30,866 nucleotides of DNA, from assembly GCA_018714005.1 (NCBI GenBank), contig DVOA01000100.1, forward strand, positions 1 through 30,866, read 5' to 3'. This DNA is from Spyradomonas excrementavium (GTDB taxonomy: Bacteria; Cyanobacteriota; Vampirovibrionia; Gastranaerophilales; Gastranaerophilaceae). Under the pieces are notes generated by a model, which worked only from the letters and a program-made list of their open reading frames with translations, did no database searches and was not told the DNA's origin. Both the position numbers and the translations under genes were made by a program. This document shows, piece by piece, positions 1-9,675 of this stretch. The number at the start of each line of letters is the position of its first letter. The stretch's first letter is position 1.

Positions 1-3000
1 TCTGAAAACAGTCTTTTATAATATTCAAAATTATCATCTGAACGAGTTTTCCGAATAAAATCTTGAATATAATTAGAGCATAGACATTCCGGATTGCTTT
101 CAACCAATGACTTCAATATATTTAAAGCATACTCTCTATTGTTATTATAAATACCAAATAGTAAAAATGCGCAAGAAGCTTTCACTGGAAGAATATCACC
201 AATTGCTGATTTAATAGCCGAGTCAAATTTTTCTAAATAGTTTATTTTTTTATTGAGTATTTCTCCAATCAACCTCACTGCACGGCCTCTGGTGCAATTT
301 ATAGCATCAAAATCAAAATTATCATTAAGTTGCTTATCTGGACTTGAATGTTTCGTTGCAAGCCAAATGAGAATATCTATCAAATCTTGTGATAAGACGT
401 CAGATTCATTTATTATGGAATCAATTACATCTATTATTCCATAACTGAATGCTTCTTTGCTTAACCCAAAACAGTATTTTACAATTTTTTCTTTTGCTTC
501 GAAGAATCCTGTTAAAGATGTTAGACCTCTCAAAATCGCCTCATAATAGTAGACATTAGTTTTTTGCGGCTCTAATAAATAAATAAAATCGATAAATCTT
601 TCTGGATTAAGTTTAATTATGCGTTCCAGTTCTCTTGACAATTCGAACGCACTACCGGAATTAAAATCTTTTTCCTGGAATTTATAAATTGCATTAATCC
701 ATTGTTCATTTGTCATTTTTTCTGTCGCACTTCGAGGTAATGGCGAGGTTTCAATACCCCCTTCAATACCGCTAGGTTCTTTGAAATGTATATGTTTTCC
801 AAATTTTCTTTGCAGCTCCTGAAGAGTTTTATATCCTAAGATATTAGTTTTCAGTCGTTGTTGGTCAAATGCCGATAAAAATGCACCTTTGGTGAAATCA
901 ATAGGACTATAATTTTTGTATTCCTTTTTAGTTTTTATCTCAAAGAAATACTTATATTCCAATTCTTCTCGTCTATTCAAAATTAGTGATAATAATTTTT
1001 CTAAAATCTCATCGCTACAATTTGATGAATACTTATTTATTAACAATTTAGGCAAGTAACAAGAGTCTGATGAATAGCCTATTTTCAGTAGTTCAGGCTT
1101 GTCTATAACATATTTTAGAATTCTGTCAGCATATTCTTGAGGCAATTCTGAAAGCCCGGATAAAAGAAGGAATTGTACAGTTTCGAAATTAGAAGAAGAA
1201 TATTTTTCAAAAAAATTCCAAAAATTATCAGGATTTTGTTTCGAAAATTGCTCTATTGCTGACTTAAAAAGAATTATAAAACTATCAAGAAAATTGTAGA
1301 TTCTACACATAAATAATTTATCATAGATTAATGAAGTTTTTTTAGTTTCAATTTTGTTTTGATTCAATATTTCAATAAAAACATCAAAGGTTCTATCTAG
1401 AAATAATTCTGGATTCTTTTGTGTATGTTCAATTATTTCGTCAAATTTTGGTAAATTGATTCTTTTTTTAGTGTCTTTGGTTTCTTGCTTTAAGACAATG
1501 ATAAAAATGTCGAACAATTTGTCCAAAGTCAGATTAGTCTCTTTTAGATTATAAATAAATAAGTTTAGATAGTTTTTTGAATGCAAAATGCCATCTGTTA
1601 AGCCTTTTAAAATAATTTTATATAATCTTTCATTTTCAAAAAACATTTTGTCTGTAGTTAATCCCATATAATTTTTATCATTTGAAATTAACTTTACAAT
1701 TTCATCATCAGTCAACTCTTCGAATAGGCTTAGAACCTCTTTTCTTGCCTTATAAATTGAAGAACGAACAAGTTCATAACAAAAATTGATTTTTTTATCA
1801 TCAGAGGATTTCAAAATTTGAAGCAACTCTCCGTTTTTGAATAAGGTCAAAAATATCAAATAATAATATTCAGGTTTTTTATAAATAATCTCGTTTAATC
1901 TTGAGTTAATACTTGCTAAGATTTGAATTTCATCATCATGTATAGAAGCAAAATTGCATAATAAGTCCAATACAAGAAGTTTTAAATGAATTCGTATATT
2001 TTCATTGTTTAAAACTTTGCTAACTTGGTCTAGATAAATATTAAAATCATTAATCCTCAAAAATTCTAGAGTTTGTCTTACATTCGAACGTATAAACAGG
2101 CTTTGATCTGAATTAATAATGAATTGTTCTAACGTATTATCAGAATCACCGGTCATTATTCTTGCAAAGCAGTAATCAAAAAATGTTTCATGGAAAAAAG
2201 CAACTTTATTCTTAGCTATATTGTAAAAAACGTGATTTGATATCATCTTTTCAAAATCATCTTGAAAATTATCAAAAATATGAGAAGGCGCAATCAAAGT
2301 TTTATTTTTATTGAGATAATTAACCATGGTTTTTATTATATTAACCCAACTTAATGAACCAACATTTATTCTTTTAGCATTCCAGAATGCGTCAAATAAA
2401 TCTACTTTACTTAAATATTTTAATTCTGTATCAGATGTAGATGTTAATATTTCTGATAAAAGCTTCAAGTGTAATGGCAATGAAAAAAGTGAAATTGTTT
2501 TTGAACAAATATTTTTTTCTTCCATTCCTAATTTTAATAAAAGTTCCTTTACTTGTTTTTCTGGTAAAACATTTGAATCAACAATTTTAATTAAATCGTT
2601 GTTTAGCTTTCGAAAATTGCTAAACCTGCTGTCTCTTTCCAAATCAAAACTTCTACAAGCAACTACAACTTTTATATTTGAGTATGCTTTAGCAGCATTA
2701 AGAATTTTATTTATAATCTGCCATTTATTAATATTTCTACCTGAAACAGTACTTAATGCGTCTAATTGGTCAATTACAATCAATGCACTTCGACCTTGTG
2801 AAATATTGACCAAAATATTTAGTGGCGATTCTTTTTTATTGTAAATACACTCTCCTAAATCCTGGCAGTTATTTATGTTATCATAATCACGGATATTGAT
2901 TGGCAATACATTAATGCTATTATCAATACAGTATTTGCAAACTTCTTTTAAAATAATTGATTTTCCACAACCGGCATTACCAGTTAAAAAAATGAACTTT

Positions 3001-3872
3001 TTTTCATTTTTAATAGAATCGATAATTTGTTCAGTTTCATGTCTTACAATTAAATAATTTTTATAAAAATAATCATCAGAACTAATAAAATGTTTTACAT
3101 GTTCATTAATTCGCATTACAAGAGACTTATCAAGGGCATAATTGCTAAAGGTGTAATTTTTAACAGATTGCAGATAGTTAATTAATTCTGATTTAGTATA
3201 TTTTTTGTTGTAATTTTCTTGAGAAAAACGAAATAAACCATCTGAAATATTATCTGCAGTTGGTGATTTAAATATTGAGGCAATTAATTCAGTATTAAGT
3301 TCATTTAACGAAATTTCATCAATTACTCTATATTCTGTTTTTCTTAGTAAATTATATGTTAATTTTTGTATTTGTAGTTTTATGTCTTCATTTTTAGTGT
3401 TATCAAATTGTAAAAAATCAAACTCCGGAAATTCAATATTACATACTTCTCGCAATATTAACTCGATGTCTGCCCTTAAGTCATTACTTAGCATAGAAGT
3501 AAAATAAACATCAAAAGATATTGCTCGCTTTGCTCTGTCAATAAGCTCTTGAATGCTAGAATTTGAACAGGATAAAAATATGCACTTTGCATTCTTATCT
3601 TTCTTTATTTTGTTAAAAAAGTTGCTTATGATTTTGTTTGTGCAAAGAGAGGCACAAGTCCAATTCTTCTGATAATTTTTTACTTGGTAATGTTCTGTTT
3701 TGCCTGAAGTATATATTGAAAATTCAAAACCATCATTTACTTCATCAGGTTTTTCAAAATATATAGATGAACAATCTGGATAATTCAGCAAAAAATGACA
3801 AAGGACATTGGTTGTCCAATAATTCTCGTAATTATTCCCGGCTTTATCTGCAGAACCACCTTTTAATGCCAA
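1..3872 (-). CDS. STAND-type ATPase with N-terminal restriction-endonuclease-like domain (Avs-like defence protein), partial
   Basis: At least 1290 codons are open on the minus strand and run off the left edge, so the C-terminus is missing. The start must be TTG at 3872: an in-frame TAA lies seven codons upstream with no ATG or GTG between, and GAGGTG sits four bases before the TTG. The N-terminus (LALKGGSADKAGNNYE) followed by D47, E50 and Q63-V-K65 fits a PD-(D/E)XK nuclease of the Mrr/DUF4297 (Cap4-like) kind. The ATPase core has Walker A GNAGCGKS at 298-305, Walker B LIVIDQLD at 364-371 and a downstream ACRSF strand. From about residue 550 on the sequence is helical and repeat-like, as in STAND sensor regions. 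It starts 84 bases after the helicase gene of the Shango-like operon, same strand, so it may be co-transcribed. Known relatives detect phage proteins and cut DNA; the trigger here is unknown. Assignment to a numbered Avs type is not possible without the C-terminus. Confidence 0.85.
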   Translation of the reverse strand, partial: MALKGGSADKAGNNYENYWTTNVLCHFLLNYPDCSSIYFEKPDEVNDGFEFSIYTSGKTEHYQVKNYQKNWTCASLCTNKIISNFFNKIKKDKNAKCIFLSCSNSSIQELIDRAKRAISFDVYFTSMLSNDLRADIELILREVCNIEFPEFDFLQFDNTKNEDIKLQIQKLTYNLLRKTEYRVIDEISLNELNTELIASIFKSPTADNISDGLFRFSQENYNKKYTKSELINYLQSVKNYTFSNYALDKSLVMRINEHVKHFISSDDYFYKNYLIVRHETEQIIDSIKNEKKFIFLTGNAGCGKSIILKEVCKYCIDNSINVLPINIRDYDNINNCQDLGECIYNKKESPLNILVNISQGRSALIVIDQLDALSTVSGRNINKWQIINKILNAAKAYSNIKVVVACRSFDLERDSRFSNFRKLNNDLIKIVDSNVLPEKQVKELLLKLGMEEKNICSKTISLFSLPLHLKLLSEILTSTSDTELKYLSKVDLFDAFWNAKRINVGSLSWVNIIKTMVNYLNKNKTLIAPSHIFDNFQDDFEKMISNHVFYNIAKNKVAFFHETFFDYCFARIMTGDSDNTLEQFIINSDQSLFIRSNVRQTLEFLRINDFNIYLDQVSKVLNNENIRIHLKLLVLDLLCNFASIHDDEIQILASINSRLNEIIYKKPEYYYLIFLTLFKNGELLQILKSSDDKKINFCYELVRSSIYKARKEVLSLFEELTDDEIVKLISNDKNYMGLTTDKMFFENERLYKIILKGLTDGILHSKNYLNLFIYNLKETNLTLDKLFDIFIIVLKQETKDTKKRINLPKFDEIIEHTQKNPELFLDRTFDVFIEILNQNKIETKKTSLIYDKLFMCRIYNFLDSFIILFKSAIEQFSKQNPDNFWNFFEKYSSSNFETVQFLLLSGLSELPQEYADRILKYVIDKPELLKIGYSSDSCYLPKLLINKYSSNCSDEILEKLLSLILNRREELEYKYFFEIKTKKEYKNYSPIDFTKGAFLSAFDQQRLKTNILGYKTLQELQRKFGKHIHFKEPSGIEGGIETSPLPRSATEKMTNEQWINAIYKFQEKDFNSGSAFELSRELERIIKLNPERFIDFIYLLEPQKTNVYYYEAILRGLTSLTGFFEAKEKIVKYCFGLSKEAFSYGIIDVIDSIINESDVLSQDLIDILIWLATKHSSPDKQLNDNFDFDAINCTRGRAVRLIGEILNKKINYLEKFDSAIKSAIGDILPVKASCAFLLFGIYNNNREYALNILKSLVESNPECLCSNYIQDFIRKTRSDDNFEYYKRLFS

Positions 3873-3956
3873 CTTACACCTCGTTTTGTTTTAATATTAT
3901 CATAAAATGGGGTATTTTCTATTAGGATTAAAGTTTTTAGTAATAAACCTTGTGCC

Positions 3957-6056
3957 TTATAACCCTTTTATAAATTCAATAGTGCCGAAAAAGTCTAAAT
4001 TTGAATCAGCATATGATTTGTTTAAAATATTATCCGGTAAAAGATAATCAAATTTATTTTTCATCTTTTTGGTTCTTTCATACTTTGATAGCAAATCTTG
4101 TATACTTAATGTACTGAAATCGATTGACTTTAATGCATTAATCAAAAATATTTTTCCTTCAGATGCTTTAAAACCAATTGGTAACTTTTCTACATTCATC
4201 TCCATGTAATCAAATAAAACACACAGTGTATTTTGGATTCTGCTGCCACCAAATACAGGTAAAACCAGACTGTCTTTTGCTTGAATATTCGTTGAATATT
4301 CGTAAAAAATATTTTTTAGAATATGAATAGAATTTTTTGCTAAATAAGATGGAATAAAATTACTTTCATATATGAATTTCATTTTTTCATGTATTTTCGG
4401 GTGTATTAATTGTGCATCCCCGTCAAAGCTAATTTTTCCTTTATCAAATGAACGTTTTACCTGTATTGTTCTCGTATCTTCATTAACTTCTGTGATTTCC
4501 CACCTTTTAGCGGCAAATATAAAATTTTTACCGGGTTTAAGAGATAATAAATTAATTTCATGAATTTTTCCTAATTCTTTTCCATTATTGAAAATACGCC
4601 ATTCAACAGGTGTATCGAATGAAGCATAAAACTTATAATTTTCAACAATTTTTTCACCGAGTCTGTCAAGCGTTATAGAATTACTCTCTGTTTGATATAT
4701 AATCTGTTCATCTTTCAAATTTTTTAATATTTCAATAAAATCACCGGAAGAAAACTTTGAGTTAAATGACTTTATTCCAATATTTTCATATATATTCAGT
4801 GCTGTATCACCACCGGTTTGACCTAGATATGATAGAATTTGATGCACAAATGTTGAATAATCATAGATATTGGCGTCTAATGGTTCACACCAGCCTTCAA
4901 GCATTAATTCAACAATCGCAATGCTTTGAATCAGTTCAAATTTAAGTTTTTCATATAAAGTATCGTTTTCTGAATCATATGGTAACAGAAATCGAAATTC
5001 TTTAACTGCATCTTCTTTCCGGCCGCTTCTTCCAAGCCTTTGGATAAATGACGATACACTAAAGGGCGGAGATAAAAATACTACTCTTTTTATGTTTCCA
5101 ATATCTATTCCCAATTCCAGTGTGTTCGTGCAAAAAACTGACAAATTCTTTTCTTTTTTCAGCAAGGCTTCTGTTTCTTCTCTGATATTTTTAGATAGAG
5201 AACCATGGTGGATTTTATAAATATCAGGATACGCATTTTTCTTTGCTATTACTTTCATTGAGTCGCAATAAAACTCAAGAGACATTTTATTATTAGCAAA
5301 AATTAAATTTTTGTCTTTTTTGACTGCATTAAAAAGTTCATTTTCAATTTCCTCACCGTTGCACATCTTTATTAATCCTGATATACCCTTAGATATATCA
5401 TTATCACAAATAATTTTAACACTTGATGGTTCTTGAGGATTAAGCCATTCTGAAATACTTTCAGGATTATAAACGGTGGCACTAAGCCCAATTTTTGTTG
5501 GATGTTTTTTTATATTATTTTCCAACCTTGCTAACAGACTCCGAAGATGTGTTCCTCTTGGATTTTCAATAAAATAATGTATTTCATCAATTATTATATA
5601 ATCAAGTTCTCTAAACATCATAACAAGTTTATCAAAACGGTTTAAAAATAAAGCTTCCAGGGATTCCGGAGTAATTAATAAAATCCCGCCCGGCTTTTTT
5701 AATAATTTCGCTTTTGCACTTGAATTAGCATCTCCATGCCACTTGGTTATTGGAAAGTCAATTTTTTCACACAATTGTTCTACTCTTTTAAACTGATCAT
5801 TTATAAGAGCTTTTAATGGTGATATATATAAAACCTTAACTGATTTTTCAGGATTTTTATCAATAATATCAGAAATAACAGGTAGAAATGCAGCTTCTGT
5901 TTTCCCGCTTGCTGTAGGTGCACATATTAGCATATCAGATTTGTTTGTTAATAAAGAAGATACAGCATCATCCTGGATTGGCCTGAATTCTGACCAACCT
6001 AAATTCCAGATAGCTTTTTGTATTTTAGGATGCAATAAATCAAAAGTTGTTGTCAT
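3957..6056 (-). CDS. sngC: Lhr-like DEAD/DEAH helicase, SngC of a Shango-type defence operon
   Basis: This 699-residue superfamily 2 helicase has all expected motifs. A Q-like motif (FRPIQDD) is near residue 24, Walker A APTASGKT is at 46-53, DEIH at 157-160, SAT at 192-194, TLELGID near 312 and QRLGRSGR at 339-346. The remaining half resembles the winged-helix and C-terminal parts of Lhr-type helicases. It is the last gene of a tight three-gene unit, starting 6 bases after the ATPase gene. The order TerB protein, DUF2791 ATPase, helicase is that of the Shango anti-phage system. The helicase presumably unwinds or translocates on invading nucleic acid with its partners. The helicase call is firm; the Shango name rests on gene content and order. 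Confidence 0.88.
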   Translation of the reverse strand: MTTTFDLLHPKIQKAIWNLGWSEFRPIQDDAVSSLLTNKSDMLICAPTASGKTEAAFLPVISDIIDKNPEKSVKVLYISPLKALINDQFKRVEQLCEKIDFPITKWHGDANSSAKAKLLKKPGGILLITPESLEALFLNRFDKLVMMFRELDYIIIDEIHYFIENPRGTHLRSLLARLENNIKKHPTKIGLSATVYNPESISEWLNPQEPSSVKIICDNDISKGISGLIKMCNGEEIENELFNAVKKDKNLIFANNKMSLEFYCDSMKVIAKKNAYPDIYKIHHGSLSKNIREETEALLKKEKNLSVFCTNTLELGIDIGNIKRVVFLSPPFSVSSFIQRLGRSGRKEDAVKEFRFLLPYDSENDTLYEKLKFELIQSIAIVELMLEGWCEPLDANIYDYSTFVHQILSYLGQTGGDTALNIYENIGIKSFNSKFSSGDFIEILKNLKDEQIIYQTESNSITLDRLGEKIVENYKFYASFDTPVEWRIFNNGKELGKIHEINLLSLKPGKNFIFAAKRWEITEVNEDTRTIQVKRSFDKGKISFDGDAQLIHPKIHEKMKFIYESNFIPSYLAKNSIHILKNIFYEYSTNIQAKDSLVLPVFGGSRIQNTLCVLFDYMEMNVEKLPIGFKASEGKIFLINALKSIDFSTLSIQDLLSKYERTKKMKNKFDYLLPDNILNKSYADSNLDFFGTIEFIKGL

Positions 6057-6062
6057 TTAAAC

Positions 6063-7334
6063 CTAAATTCTTAAATTTACCAGTTCGTTATCAATATTCT
6101 CTTCTGTTTGAATTGTGCACTGACCAAGATAATCTTCTATTTTAGTATCAGGATAATTTTCTAACTGAGTTAATAGCCCTACAAAACTTTTAATAGATTC
6201 CCGGGGGGTAAGAAATGCTTTTGCACCTAAACGTTGAACTATCCAATTTAAAAAATATTCTATTTGCTGATCTGTAACAAGAAAATTATCTTCACATCCT
6301 GAAGCAAAAACATTCCTTATATTTATAAAAAGAATATATAATTCTTCTTGTGTAAGATTTTTTAGTCTAATCACAGGTCCGGATAAATCTTCCATACCTT
6401 CTTTTGAAAAAGGATTTTCAGCAAGTCTTGTTTCTAATGCACCATAACTATACATCCCCTTGTATTTATCTTCCAGAAATTCAGGTGTACCGCCAAAAAT
6501 AAATCCTAAATTTTCTGTTGTGCCTTGAAGAGAATCATTGATAATTGTGAGCATCCTTTCAAAATTTTTATTTCTTACAGTTGATTTCAAACGAGACAAT
6601 ATTGCCAGTTCATCAATATTGACTATAAGACCGGCATATCCTGCTAACTTAACAAAGCCGGCATATAGTTTTAAATAATCATAAAAGTTTTCATCATCAA
6701 TTATTGTTCTCACGCCTAAATCACTTTTTGCTTCTGTTTTTGTTGTGTATTCTGCCTTTAACCATCTTAAAGCTTGTGACATTTTTATATCATCACATTG
6801 TTTATAAGCATCTATATATGCGTGCAGAACCTTACTAAAATCATAACAAGATACATATTTTTCTAAAGGAGAGAGAAGTTTATGAATTTTTTCCTCTGTT
6901 AAGTTTTCATCTGAAATTATTTTAGCTGCCCAATTTTCAATTACGGATTTTAAAGCATTGCCATCCGGGCTTGTCTTTGTTGACATATTAGAAATGAGTT
7001 CAGAAAACAAGGCTCTTGTCTTTCCATCAGAAGAACAAAGAACTTTTTCTGTTGTAATGTCAGCAGATAGAACAACAAAGTTTTTCTCATGTGCAATCAA
7101 TTTTGCTAACGTGAGAAAGAAAGTTTTTCCACTGCCAAATTCACCTATAATAAATCTTGTCTTTGAAGCACCGTCTGAAATTAACTCGAAATCGTTAAGC
7201 ATTTCCTTAATTTCTTTTGCTCTGCCTACCTGGATATGCTGCAACCCTATCTTAGGAACAATACCTGCTTTTAAAGAATTTATAATTGCAGTTCTTTCAC
7301 GATTTTTTATTTTAACAGCTGCTTCTTTAGCCAT
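6063..7334 (-). CDS. sngB: DUF2791/BrxD-like P-loop ATPase, SngB of a Shango-type defence operon
   Basis: This 423-residue protein begins with a segment (KAGIVPKIGLQHIQVGR) and a Walker A (GEFGSGKT, 64-71) characteristic of the DUF2791 ATPases also found as BREX BrxD and related to BrxC. Walker B is LIVNIDEL at about 236-243. C-terminal text such as FLTPRESIKSFVGLL is typical of the family. These proteins are AAA+-like ATPases that in defence systems probably load or regulate a partner on DNA. It lies 6 bases after the TerB-domain gene and 6 bases before the helicase gene, so the three are surely one operon. No BREX methylase, PglZ or BrxL is visible, which argues against a BREX locus within this window. 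Confidence 0.87.
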   Translation of the reverse strand: MAKEAAVKIKNRERTAIINSLKAGIVPKIGLQHIQVGRAKEIKEMLNDFELISDGASKTRFIIGEFGSGKTFFLTLAKLIAHEKNFVVLSADITTEKVLCSSDGKTRALFSELISNMSTKTSPDGNALKSVIENWAAKIISDENLTEEKIHKLLSPLEKYVSCYDFSKVLHAYIDAYKQCDDIKMSQALRWLKAEYTTKTEAKSDLGVRTIIDDENFYDYLKLYAGFVKLAGYAGLIVNIDELAILSRLKSTVRNKNFERMLTIINDSLQGTTENLGFIFGGTPEFLEDKYKGMYSYGALETRLAENPFSKEGMEDLSGPVIRLKNLTQEELYILFINIRNVFASGCEDNFLVTDQQIEYFLNWIVQRLGAKAFLTPRESIKSFVGLLTQLENYPDTKIEDYLGQCTIQTEENIDNELVNLRI

Positions 7335-7340
7335 ATCTTA

Positions 7341-9557
7341 TTACCTTTCCAAATTTGATTGCACTGCTTGCATGATTTCTGAATTTAAGTTGATTTTATT
7401 GCCATTATTTTCTATTAAAAAATCTCCAAATTCATTATCTGTCCATTCATTTATTTTATCGATAGCATTATTTAACATAAGCTTTAAATTTTTACAGATA
7501 TTTTTTAGTTCAATTGTTTCCCATTCTTCTTTTTCCAAAATAATTTTTGCGAATTCCAAATATCTCTCATCTATTGTATCATTATTTTCGACATTTTGCT
7601 TTGTAGATGTTATTTCTATTGCCTCAGTTTGTGATTCTTCTTCAAAAATAGTATTTAAAACATTTTGTATTTCTTTTGTATCAACCATTAAATCTGAAAT
7701 TTTTTCTTTATTTAATGAAATTTGAATTTTAGACTCAGTTGGTTTTATTGGTATTTTAGAACCTTTTCTTGTTTTTGAAGAAGGACTTTTTACTATTATA
7801 TTATCTTCTGAGGTTATTTCATTTAACAACCTGTCTAAATAATCATCAGCTAAACCCAGTTTCTTAAAATACTTTTTTAACAATTTATATTCTTCGGGTT
7901 GTACCATATTATCTGATGCGGCAACCGAAATTAAATACTTACAAAATTTTTCAAGGTTTATGTCATTGATTCTGGAAAGTAGTTTCTTTGTAATATCAGA
8001 TGTTGTTATATCTTGCGTTTCCTCAATTAGTTCAGCCTTACATTTCAAACGTTCTTTAGCAGAAGAAGTTAAAGCAAAATTATTGAAAACATATTGTATT
8101 ATATAATTTTTTTCAATATCAAGCAGTTTTGTATCTTCTAAAGCTATTTGGAAACCGCAATCAAGATATATTGCAGGAATTAAATAATTAAGAGAAGCTT
8201 GTGACTCGATTTTTTCAGGTTTAAATACTTTTACTTTTTGTTCAAAATTATAAGGCTTATTCAAAACTCGTGCATCAGGTTCAATAGCATATCCGGCGCT
8301 TTCATAGCAATCAACAAGGAATTTTGAATGTGTAATAGTGTGTTTTTCCGGGAATTTTATACCTGTTAACTCAATCAATTTTTTAATAGTAAATGTATTC
8401 TGATTTTCCATATAAGTATCGAAAAGTTTCTGCAACGGATGGTCAATTTCTTTTTTGAGTTTTTCAGGCAAAAGAATGTATTTCTCAATTTCACAAAGCT
8501 TTTCCGTTGTACCGTCAAATTTTCTTATGCTGTTTGGAAAACGACAGCTATTCCATTTCTTTTTGCAAGAACGATATATTGAAATAAAAGCATCAGAAGG
8601 AACTATTTCATAGTATTCAACAGGTGAAAAATTAAATCTCATAGAAGATGCTTGATAATAATTAAACTGTACAGATTTCTTATAAAAAAGATTTGTATCT
8701 TTAAAACCATCTATTATTTTAGATAAATAATAAACAAATATCTCTTTTTTTCTTCCTTGAATATTGAAACGATTATCATTATAAATAAGTTTTTTTACAG
8801 CACTATCATAATCAAAGGAAATATTTCCAGTTAAATTTAGAATAAGGCTTTCTTTATCAAAATAATAACCGTATGGTATATTTTTTATAAAGTTAAGTAT
8901 TGAAGATTTTTTTTCTTCAGAAAAGTATTTTATCTTATATATTAAATATGAAATCAAGCTCAATGAATAGTTTTGAAAAGAATGATTATGATAAATTTGG
9001 GCTAAACGAATAAGCTCAAATAATATTTCTTCAAGGTTTTGTTGCTCTTTTAATGCTCTATATTCAAGCCCATAGTAATAAATAAAAACATACCAAATAT
9101 CTATATCAGGATCTTTTTTTCCAGATGCAAGCCATTTTATAAAAATGCCTTTTTGCAATGATGTTAAACCAGTAAAACTGGGCCAATAGTTCAACTTTTC
9201 ATTATTATTTGTACTACCAAATTCAACTTTTGTATTATTCGAAACCATAAAGGGAATTTGATAGTCAGAATAATTGCTTATGTAAATCATTGGATTTGTT
9301 ATTTTATAACCATACAACTCAATATCATCATTATTAATAAACTGCATGTTTTGCTTTTTTGATAGATTTGATATAGGGGCAGAATAAGAGTCGGGTTCAA
9401 TGTTATTTTTTCTAATATTATTATGTTCATTATTTTTTTCTGAATCTGCAGAAGCTAAACTCCATATCAGAAAAGGAATAAACAACCAAAATAATTTTGG
9501 ATATGCACAACAAATAAAAAATAGTATTAATAGAAATAGACAACCGCAACCTTGCAT
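7341..9557 (-). CDS. sngA: Membrane-anchored TerB-domain protein, SngA of a Shango-type defence operon
   Basis: First gene of the operon, 738 residues. Residues 5-36 form two close hydrophobic stretches separated by YPK, after an N-terminal CGC, and predict membrane anchoring. Around 123-170 is a TerB_N-type segment (YWPSFTGLTSLQKGIFIKWL, then a conserved YYYGLEYRAL). Around 530-575 is a TerB-like helical unit (FCKYLISVAASDNMVQPEE), with its acidic E-E pair. The last 100 residues look like a TerB_C region. TerB domains are thought to bind metal and act at the inner face of the membrane. With the ATPase and helicase this completes the TerB/ATPase/helicase triad known as Shango. A TATAAT at 9590-9595 precedes the gene; the ribosome binding site is weak. 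Confidence 0.85.
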   Translation of the reverse strand: MQGCGCLFLLILFFICCAYPKLFWLFIPFLIWSLASADSEKNNEHNNIRKNNIEPDSYSAPISNLSKKQNMQFINNDDIELYGYKITNPMIYISNYSDYQIPFMVSNNTKVEFGSTNNNEKLNYWPSFTGLTSLQKGIFIKWLASGKKDPDIDIWYVFIYYYGLEYRALKEQQNLEEILFELIRLAQIYHNHSFQNYSLSLISYLIYKIKYFSEEKKSSILNFIKNIPYGYYFDKESLILNLTGNISFDYDSAVKKLIYNDNRFNIQGRKKEIFVYYLSKIIDGFKDTNLFYKKSVQFNYYQASSMRFNFSPVEYYEIVPSDAFISIYRSCKKKWNSCRFPNSIRKFDGTTEKLCEIEKYILLPEKLKKEIDHPLQKLFDTYMENQNTFTIKKLIELTGIKFPEKHTITHSKFLVDCYESAGYAIEPDARVLNKPYNFEQKVKVFKPEKIESQASLNYLIPAIYLDCGFQIALEDTKLLDIEKNYIIQYVFNNFALTSSAKERLKCKAELIEETQDITTSDITKKLLSRINDINLEKFCKYLISVAASDNMVQPEEYKLLKKYFKKLGLADDYLDRLLNEITSEDNIIVKSPSSKTRKGSKIPIKPTESKIQISLNKEKISDLMVDTKEIQNVLNTIFEEESQTEAIEITSTKQNVENNDTIDERYLEFAKIILEKEEWETIELKNICKNLKLMLNNAIDKINEWTDNEFGDFLIENNGNKINLNSEIMQAVQSNLER

Positions 9558-9589
9558 ATAAAAACTTTCTGATATTTGTTAATATGTTT

Positions 9590-9619
9590 ATTATAGCTTT
9601 AAAATAAAAAAAAGTTGCA
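9590..9619 (-). promoter_or_regulatory. Probable promoter of the Shango-type operon
   Basis: On the minus strand a perfect TATAAT (9595 to 9590) lies 33 bases before the ATG of the TerB gene. The -35 is poor; TGCAAC or ATGCAA near 9614-9619 gives a spacing of 18-19. The intervening bases are a T-rich run. Confidence 0.5.
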
Positions 9620-9633
9620 TTACACAAATGTAA
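9620..9633. promoter_or_regulatory. Inverted repeat TTACA-N4-TGTAA between divergent genes
   Basis: A perfect 5-bp inverted repeat with a 4-base spacer (TTACACAAATGTAA) lies just upstream of the promoter elements of both the leftward TerB operon and the rightward LTXXQ gene. It resembles the TTAC...GTAA half-sites near the phage-type repressor at 17.9 kb but has a shorter spacer. An operator role is only a suggestion, because such short AT-rich repeats arise by chance. Confidence 0.3.
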
Positions 9634-9675
9634 AACATCATGATATGATAAATCTGTTATCAAAGGAGTATTTAT

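Noticed and set aside
2326..2844. Rightward open frame of 172 codons
   Set aside because: It lies antisense within the STAND ATPase gene, whose frame shows clear Walker motifs on the other strand; the rightward product is low-complexity.
3957..9557. BREX locus, because of the DUF2791 ATPase and helicase
   Set aside because: No PglZ, BrxC, BrxL or BREX methylase is present, and the TerB protein in first position fits the Shango triad better.
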